From JAFLCA01 sp041907145 (GTDB lineage Bacteria; Bdellovibrionota_C; UBA2361; JAFLCA01): 10,959 bases of DNA. Shown piece after piece: positions 6,986-10,959 of the stretch. The position numbers were made by a program, and so were the translations under genes. Below the pieces are notes generated by a model that saw nothing but the letters and a program-made list of their open reading frames with translations, ran no database searches and had not been told where the DNA came from. Location: positions 1 through 10,959 of the forward strand of contig JAYRHW010000017.1 in the NCBI GenBank assembly GCA_041907145.1, in the 5' to 3' direction. Numbering within the stretch: the first letter of the stretch is position 1; the number at the start of each line of letters is the position of its first letter.

Positions 6986-7491
6986 TCGGTAAAAATTTTC
7001 TGCCGATCGTCATCATAGGAAACGTGCAGCACCCTGCGTGGGAATTCGTGCTGCTCCGCAAAGCTCAACGACTCTTCGATTGCAATTCTTGCCGCGCGTT
7101 CAGCCGGAAAACGATACACCCCCGTGCTCACCGCGGGAAACGCGATGCTTTCGAAGCTTCGCTGAGATGCAATGGAAAGCGATTTTCGGTAACAGGACCT
7201 TAGTAAATCATCCTCACCATGCTCTCCCCCCTGCCATACAGGACCTACGGTATGAATAACCCAGGACGCGGGAAGTCTATATCCCCGCGTGAGCTTAGCC
7301 TCGCCTGTTTTGCATCCGCCCAGCGTCCGACATTCATCGAGCAGCTCAGGCCCCGCAGCTCTATGGATGGCCCCATCGACACCACCACCGCCAAGCAGCG
7401 TGGTATTGGCCGCGTTAACGATGGCAGTTACGGCAAGCGTCGTAATATCTGCAACTATCAATTCCAGCCTACCGAGAGATTCACGAGGCAT
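6958..7491 (-). CDS. Macrodomain O-acetyl-ADP-ribose deacetylase / ADP-ribosyl hydrolase (YmdB-like)
   Basis: The 177-residue protein is a stand-alone macrodomain that matches the E. coli YmdB family in length and motifs. Such enzymes remove the acetyl group from O-acetyl-ADP-ribose and can reverse mono-ADP-ribosylation of proteins. Visible elements are the adenine-contacting ADIT (Asp15), IVNAANTTLLGGGGVDGAIH (24-43) with Asn26, Asn29 and the catalytic-loop Asp39, the GEAKLTRGYRLP strand (63-74), IHTVGPVW (79-86) and the phosphate-binding AFPAVSTGVYRFP (117-129). All residues expected for catalysis are present. The gene starts inside the end of the glycosyltransferase gene (11-base overlap) and has AAGGA just upstream, so it is the second gene of a two-gene operon. 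Its last 28 bases are antisense to the end of the HAD gene. Its link to the glycosyltransferase is unexplained. Confidence 0.95.
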   Translation of the reverse strand: MPRESLGRLELIVADITTLAVTAIVNAANTTLLGGGGVDGAIHRAAGPELLDECRTLGGCKTGEAKLTRGYRLPASWVIHTVGPVWQGGEHGEDDLLRSCYRKSLSIASQRSFESIAFPAVSTGVYRFPAERAARIAIEESLSFAEQHEFPRRVLHVSYDDDRQKIFTDYLSMISNA

Positions 7492-9022
7492 AAGTCCTTG
7501 AGAGCAAGATCACCCATACTGAACCTGTCTTCATCAAGTAAGCCGCCTTGAATCCGCGCTCCTCCGCAAGGGATACGAAGTACTCCGGCATGGCGCCGCT
7601 ACCATCCGGGCTGGCAAATTGATTCATGTGCGAGGAAATCAAAAGGACGCTTGGCTTCGAATCGAGAATTGGCGTTATGATCTCACGTAGGTATGCCGCG
7701 GCTGCGGGCAAGAAAAATCCAGAGGGTATTACCACGGGCTTGCTATGAAGCGGGTAAACCTGAAAAGGCGAAAGGAGGTAGGGCAACCTTTCAGGCTCAC
7801 GCAGCCATTCAGGGTTCTCAAGCTCAATGAGTCCGGAGTACGCGAGCACCGCCGTATCCGGTCTCTCAGAAAGCTCGTGGTTCACGAGGGCCGCGGCTCC
7901 GCGCCAATCCTCGACCGACCAACGACGCGGAACAATCGCGATAAAGACCAAAATGCAGCAGAAGGCAAGACTTCGAGCACGTCGCGGCTCAAGGCAGCGA
8001 AGCGAAAGACCAAGCAGGAGCGCTGTTCCAGGCGCTGCCCACAGATAGAAGCGCCAGAAGAAAAGTGTGCCGCCCGATATCTTTGATTGCAGGAAGAAAA
8101 TTGCCGGCGGCAGCACGGCCCACAGGACGAGAACACCGGCGAAGGCAAAGAACTGCGATCGCAGACCTTGTTCTCCAAGAGTGCCGCGCTGCGCAGGCGC
8201 TAGCACTGCTGCTAGCAGGCCGGCGAACAGCACATAGAGAAGAAGGACCGCAGGACAAATGGCGCTGCAGAGCTCGATAAACGAAGGTGTCCCGCTAAAA
8301 TGATAGAGCCCTTGCCGCGAGGTCAGCCGCGCAAAGTGCAGCAAACCGGGAATCGCCAGAAGCAGCATCGGAAGCAGCCCGATAAGATAGGACTTGAACA
8401 GCCCGATACGATCTCGGTGTGAAACTATGAAGGCAGCGTGGATTAGCCCGATACCGATGAAAAAATAATGCGAGTAAAAAGCCAACAAAAGCTGCGCCAG
8501 GCAAACAATCAGCGCGCGTCGACCCCGGCTTTCTATCCAGTTCAGCAAGTAATAAACGGAGCCGACAGCAAACAGTAGAGCAAAGCAGTACGGGCGGGCG
8601 CTCATCGCTGACTTGAGAAAGGACTCGTGACAGAGCAAAAGCAGCGCTGCCCAGAGCCCAACCTCCCTGTCCACCAGCAAACTACCAATCTTATAAATAT
8701 AGTAGAGAGTGGCGGCGGCACTGAGCAAAGCCGGTAATCGCAATGACCACTCAGATACTCCAAACAGCCTCTGCCAAACCCAAAATAGCGCGAAGGTAAG
8801 AGGCGAATGCGACTGATACTGCAATGAGTCCTGCAGCATGGACTTAAAATCCAAGGCCGTAAGCCAAGCGGTAATAGTCTCATCAAGCCAAAAACTACTC
8901 GTCAATGGCGCGCCGAACAAAATAATTATTCCTGCTAGTGCGAGCCCCCAAGGACCGTACAGAGACGTCAGCGCGCGGTCAAAAAGACGCTGTGCCTGGG
9001 GTGCTGGTGCAGTGGAGTCCAT
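7481..9022 (-). CDS. GT-C family membrane glycosyltransferase (PMT_2/ArnT-like fold)
   Basis: The 513-residue polytopic inner-membrane protein resembles GT-C transferases of the PMT_2/GT39/GT83 type, which use polyprenyl-phosphate sugars as donors. After a short cytoplasmic N-terminus comes a first helix (about 24-41) and an external loop with FWLDETITAWL, where Asp47-Glu48 match the family's catalytic acidic pair. Next are HSPLTFALFWVW (72-83) and EWSLRLPALLSAAATLYY (91-108), a hallmark stretch of the family, and SARPYCFALL (141-150), matching a conserved Arg-Pro-Tyr. Further hydrophobic helices run to about 365, followed by a soluble C-terminal region (about 366-513), presumably periplasmic. 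Acceptor and sugar cannot be told from sequence; modification of lipid A, LPS, another glycan or a protein are all possible. It is divergent from lptB and starts the operon with the macrodomain gene. No ribosome site is visible before the ATG, and a good promoter ends six bases upstream, so the mRNA may be leaderless. Confidence 0.88.
   Translation of the reverse strand: MDSTAPAPQAQRLFDRALTSLYGPWGLALAGIIILFGAPLTSSFWLDETITAWLTALDFKSMLQDSLQYQSHSPLTFALFWVWQRLFGVSEWSLRLPALLSAAATLYYIYKIGSLLVDREVGLWAALLLLCHESFLKSAMSARPYCFALLFAVGSVYYLLNWIESRGRRALIVCLAQLLLAFYSHYFFIGIGLIHAAFIVSHRDRIGLFKSYLIGLLPMLLLAIPGLLHFARLTSRQGLYHFSGTPSFIELCSAICPAVLLLYVLFAGLLAAVLAPAQRGTLGEQGLRSQFFAFAGVLVLWAVLPPAIFFLQSKISGGTLFFWRFYLWAAPGTALLLGLSLRCLEPRRARSLAFCCILVFIAIVPRRWSVEDWRGAAALVNHELSERPDTAVLAYSGLIELENPEWLREPERLPYLLSPFQVYPLHSKPVVIPSGFFLPAAAAYLREIITPILDSKPSVLLISSHMNQFASPDGSGAMPEYFVSLAEERGFKAAYLMKTGSVWVILLSRTYAS
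7495..7499 (-). promoter_or_regulatory. Ribosome binding site of the macrodomain gene
   Basis: On the minus strand AAGGA lies three bases before the ATG, inside the end of the glycosyltransferase reading frame. The spacing is short but supports this start, and with the 11-base gene overlap it suggests coupled translation. Confidence 0.5.
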
Positions 9023-9028
9023 GGGTCC

Positions 9029-9057
9029 AATCTATCGGCTGATGGTCGGCTTGTCGA
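9029..9057 (-). promoter_or_regulatory. Promoter of the glycosyltransferase-macrodomain operon
   Basis: Reading the minus strand, TCGACA (9057-9052, five of six matches to the -35 consensus) is followed after 17 bases by TAGATT (9034-9029, four of six matches to -10). Only six bases separate the -10 box from the ATG ending at 9022, so transcription should start at or next to the start codon, giving a leaderless mRNA. The spacer holds two TCGGCT copies (+ strand 9035-9040 and 9046-9051), 11 bases apart. Confidence 0.6.
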
Positions 9058-9062
9058 TTGCC

Positions 9063-9091
9063 TTGTACGCAGTCTCCACTGCGGCTATGAT
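9063..9091 (+). promoter_or_regulatory. Promoter of lptB
   Basis: TTGTAC (9063-9068) and TATGAT (9086-9091, five of six matches to -10) are separated by 17 bases. The -10 box ends six bases before the lptB ATG at 9098. No Shine-Dalgarno lies in between, so the transcript is probably leaderless. The -35 matches only in TTG. The -35 boxes of this and the divergent promoter are five bases apart, so the polymerases or a shared regulator may compete. Confidence 0.55.
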
Positions 9092-9097
9092 TCGCCC

Positions 9098-9844
9098 ATG
9101 AGCAAGGCGTTCTCACAGCACCAACTGGCAACCCACGGCATCGTCAAAAGTTACGGCGGTCGCCGCGTCGTCGACGGAGTTTCTATTTCAGTCGGAGCGG
9201 GTGAAATCGTGGGTCTATTGGGTCCCAACGGAGCGGGGAAAACTACGACTTTTTATACCTGTGTTGGGCTTGTTGCCCCCGACTCCGGCACCATCGTGCT
9301 CGACGGCAAGGATATTACCCATGAGCCGATGTTTGCTCGCGCCAGGCTTGGGGTCGGATATCTGCCGCAGGAGGCGAGCGTATTTCGAAAATTGACGGTC
9401 AGCGAAAACGTCATGGCTATTCTTGAAACCATGGAGTTCGAGAGTGCTCAAGCTCGAATGGCGCGGCACAACGAACTGCTTGAGTTTTTCGGACTGAGTC
9501 ATCTGACCAATAGCATGGCGGCCTCGCTCTCTGGCGGCGAGCGTCGGCGCGTAGAAATTACCCGTTCCTTGGCCCGTTCTCCCCTCTTCATTCTTCTCGA
9601 TGAGCCATTCGCTGGAATCGATCCGCTGGCCATACGAGATATCCAGGGCATCGTCTCCAAGCTTAGTGATGCGGGCATCGGCATCCTCATTACCGATCAC
9701 AATGTGCGGGAGACTCTCGGCATCTGTGACCGCGCCTATATTATGGTCGACGGCAAGGTATTGGAGGAAGGTCCGCCTGAGCGCATAGCCGGCAGCGAAC
9801 GTGCGCAGAGGTACTATCTGGGCAGTGACTTCACACTCGGCTAA
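9098..9844 (+). CDS. lptB: LPS export ABC transporter ATP-binding protein LptB
   Basis: LptB is the cytoplasmic ATPase that, as a dimer with LptF and LptG, extracts LPS from the inner membrane and drives it along the LptC-LptA bridge. The 248-residue product is a single ABC domain. It has Walker A GPNGAGKTT (42-50), the Q-loop in YLPQEASVFRKLTV (88-101, Gln91), which is diagnostic for LptB, signature LSGGERRR (144-151), Walker B FILLDEPFAGIDP (164-176) with catalytic Glu169, and switch His201. The length is close to E. coli LptB (241 residues). No Shine-Dalgarno precedes the ATG, and a promoter ends six bases upstream. It is far from lptC-lptA (1063-2254), separated by five unrelated genes and its own promoter. 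rpoN, the frequent downstream neighbour, is not present in the rest of the window. Confidence 0.96.
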   Translation: MSKAFSQHQLATHGIVKSYGGRRVVDGVSISVGAGEIVGLLGPNGAGKTTTFYTCVGLVAPDSGTIVLDGKDITHEPMFARARLGVGYLPQEASVFRKLTVSENVMAILETMEFESAQARMARHNELLEFFGLSHLTNSMAASLSGGERRRVEITRSLARSPLFILLDEPFAGIDPLAIRDIQGIVSKLSDAGIGILITDHNVRETLGICDRAYIMVDGKVLEEGPPERIAGSERAQRYYLGSDFTLG

Positions 9845-9917
9845 ATCGTAGCCAAATCCAAGCCTTCTAGTGAATTGTTCCAAAAACAGGCGGGATGTTT
9901 GATACCTGAAATCTCTC

Positions 9918-9937
9918 CTCAAGAACCTCTCCTTGAG
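9918..9937 (+). other. Inverted repeat downstream of lptB
   Basis: CTCAAG (9918-9923) and CTTGAG (9932-9937) form a perfect six-base stem with an eight-base loop, followed by TAGCTTT. It could act as a weak terminator for lptB or as an operator, but lacks a proper T-tract. Confidence 0.3.
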
Positions 9938-10022
9938 TAGCTTTGTCATAGAATGGTATCCTTTGGGGCCTCCTGCGAATGAAATTTTTTCTCGGCTCTG
10001 GCTATTTACATCTGCCCTGCCT

Positions 10023-10045
10023 GGCCGTACGTAGCAGTACTGGCC
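10023..10045 (+). other. Strong hairpin in the leader of the malectin-domain gene
   Basis: GGCCGTAC (10023-10030) pairs with GTACTGGCC (10037-10045) with one bulged T, giving eight pairs around a six-base loop (GTAGCA). No T-tract follows, so it is not a standard terminator. It lies about 50 bases before the next start codon and could be an operator or an mRNA-stability or attenuation element. Confidence 0.4.
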
Positions 10046-10084
10046 TCGTGCTCCCTGGATTTGCTGCGTAGGAAGCGCTCTCAT

Positions 10085-10088
10085 AGGA
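10085..10088 (+). promoter_or_regulatory. Ribosome binding site of the malectin-domain gene
   Basis: AGGA lies seven bases before the ATG at 10096, a normal spacing, and supports that start. Confidence 0.55.
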
Positions 10089-10095
10089 CCCCTAT

Positions 10096-10959
10096 ATGCG
10101 TGTTGCCAATATTCTCATTGCTGCTGCTGCCTTCGCGACTGTCGGAATGCCGCGGACAAGCTCCGCTGCAAGCTTGCCGCCGGGTTCGGTAAAGATCTCT
10201 TCAGCCAATCAGGCCGATTTTCTTCCGGTTGGAAAGTCGGGAACGGACAAAGTGTGGTGCCGCTTCCAGAACAACACTGGCGGTGGAATCAAAGTTGGGA
10301 TCGTCAAAAAGAACAGCGCCCTCAGGAAGAATGTCTGGCGGAGTTTTGATTCACAGATTTCTGAAATCAGCAAAAAGCACGGGTTAAGCGCGGCAGCCAA
10401 AAAGAAAATGGCTGCACCGCTCAAAAAATTGAAGGCCAAGTTCGAAACAAAGTGCCTCTCTCTACTTCCGACACCTACGCCGACCCCGACTCCCGACGGA
10501 GTGATTGTTCGACTAAATTCCGGCGGCGATCCCTATACCGATTCACTTGGCAAGCTCTGGGGGAATGATACCGCGCAGTTGAACGAAACATCGACGGGGT
10601 ATATCTCAGAACATACGATAACGGGGATGTCGGGTACATTCGATCAGGCGCTCTACAAAACCTATCGAGCCGGATCCCGTCTGGAGTATGAGTTCCCTCT
10701 CGATACCGGCACCTATGACATTGTGCTGCACTTTGCTGAAATGCAGTTTAGCTCGGCAAGCCAGAGACTTTTCGATATTTCTATCGAGGGTTCCGTGGTT
10801 CAGTCGAATGTCGATGTGTTTTCGCTCGCCGGCGGCGCCGATAAGGCACTTACGCTCGGTTTTACAACGGCCATCACTGACGGATTCCTGAATCTTTCCC
10901 TGATTGATAATTCAAATGCAGGATTGGCGGAGATTTCGGCCTTTGAAATACGCGCTACC
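10096..10959 (+). CDS. Secreted protein with malectin domain (3' partial)
   Basis: An open frame runs from this ATG to the window end without a stop (288 codons), so the C-terminus is missing. Residues 1-25 form a Sec signal peptide (MRVANILIAAAAFATVG..., likely cleavage near Ala24-Ala25). Residues about 30-121 form a domain I do not recognise, with Cys55 and Cys120 and a basic helical stretch (about 85-118, AAAKKKMAAPLKKLKAKF). A Thr-Pro linker (125-133) joins it to a malectin-like domain (about 136-288). That domain has VRLNSGGDPYTDSLGKLW (138-155), LYKTYRAG (186-193), GTYDIVLHFAEM (205-216), QRLFDISIEG (223-232) and a C-terminal AEISAFEI strand. Malectin domains are carbohydrate-binding or carbohydrate-associated modules, so a role in extracellular or cell-surface glycan binding is inferred. 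Further domains may follow beyond the window. Confidence 0.85.
   Translation, partial: MRVANILIAAAAFATVGMPRTSSAASLPPGSVKISSANQADFLPVGKSGTDKVWCRFQNNTGGGIKVGIVKKNSALRKNVWRSFDSQISEISKKHGLSAAAKKKMAAPLKKLKAKFETKCLSLLPTPTPTPTPDGVIVRLNSGGDPYTDSLGKLWGNDTAQLNETSTGYISEHTITGMSGTFDQALYKTYRAGSRLEYEFPLDTGTYDIVLHFAEMQFSSASQRLFDISIEGSVVQSNVDVFSLAGGADKALTLGFTTAITDGFLNLSLIDNSNAGLAEISAFEIRAT

Larger units (their letters stand above)
9845..10095 (+). other. Non-coding region between lptB and the malectin-domain gene
   Basis: No convincing gene is seen on either strand. The stretch holds two inverted repeats (9918-9937 and 10023-10045), a possible weak promoter (TTGAGT 9933-9938, TATCCT about 18 bases on) and the ribosome site of the next gene. 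An open frame on the minus strand across this region is antisense to lptB and has no recognisable product. Confidence 0.6.

Noticed and set aside
7038..8086. Several + strand open frames of 70-113 codons
   Set aside because: They lie opposite the macrodomain and glycosyltransferase genes, both supported by strong motifs, and have Arg/Ser/Pro-rich shadow-like translations.
2255..9097. The gene block between lptA and lptB as a mobile element or defence island
   Set aside because: No transposase, integrase, terminal repeats, tRNA or attachment-site duplication was seen, and the genes do not form a known defence system. The macrodomain and nuclease alone are not enough, and the nuclease is secreted.
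9839..9853. GGCTA/TAGCC inverted repeat at the lptB stop codon as a terminator
   Set aside because: The stem is only five pairs and no T-tract follows, so it does not support a terminator call.
9215..10084. A 289-codon open frame on the minus strand
   Set aside because: Most of it is antisense to lptB, whose motifs are unmistakable. The translation shows no recognisable domain and has the composition of a shadow frame.
1..10959. CRISPR arrays, tRNA or rRNA genes
   Set aside because: No regularly spaced repeats, cloverleaf-like segments or conserved rRNA stretches were noticed on reading the window.

Overview
The window comes from a diderm, LPS-making bacterium. It carries a Kdo-synthesis gene (kdsA) and three genes of the LPS export machine (lptC, lptA, lptB). 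The moderately GC-rich coding sequence, a large PAS/GAF hybrid histidine kinase and a secreted protein with a Pro-Thr linker and a malectin domain would fit an uncultured deltaproteobacterium-like lineage. That placement is a weak inference, because no rRNA or other taxonomic marker is present.

Left part (1-2254, + strand): the tail of an unidentified gene, then kdsA (metal-dependent type), lptC and lptA. lptC and lptA overlap by 11 bases. This is an envelope-biogenesis cluster: KdsA makes Kdo-8-phosphate for the LPS inner core, and LptC and LptA form the periplasmic bridge that carries LPS to the outer membrane.

Middle part (2255-9022): six to seven kilobases of unrelated-looking genes sit between lptA and lptB, which are usually adjacent. 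On the + strand are a 1000-residue membrane hybrid histidine kinase (GAF, three PAS-like regions, HisKA, HATPase, receiver), a secreted protein joining a cysteine-rich segment to an HNH-like nuclease domain, and a HAD-IIB phosphatase. On the - strand are a GT-C type membrane glycosyltransferase and a YmdB-like macrodomain hydrolase, overlapping by 11 bases as an operon. The macrodomain gene ends inside the 3' end of the HAD gene (28-base convergent overlap).

Right part (9023-10959): lptB is divergent from the glycosyltransferase across 75 bases. Each gene has a sigma70-like promoter whose -10 box ends exactly six bases before the start codon, so both mRNAs may be leaderless. A 251-base non-coding stretch with two hairpins follows, then a secreted malectin-domain protein that runs off the window end.

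I found no CRISPR array, tRNA, rRNA, transposase or clear mobile-element boundary. The most notable items are the mirror-image leaderless promoter pair, the split lpt locus, the cysteine-rich nuclease fusion, the direct repeats around the kinase promoter, and the glycosyltransferase-macrodomain pairing.
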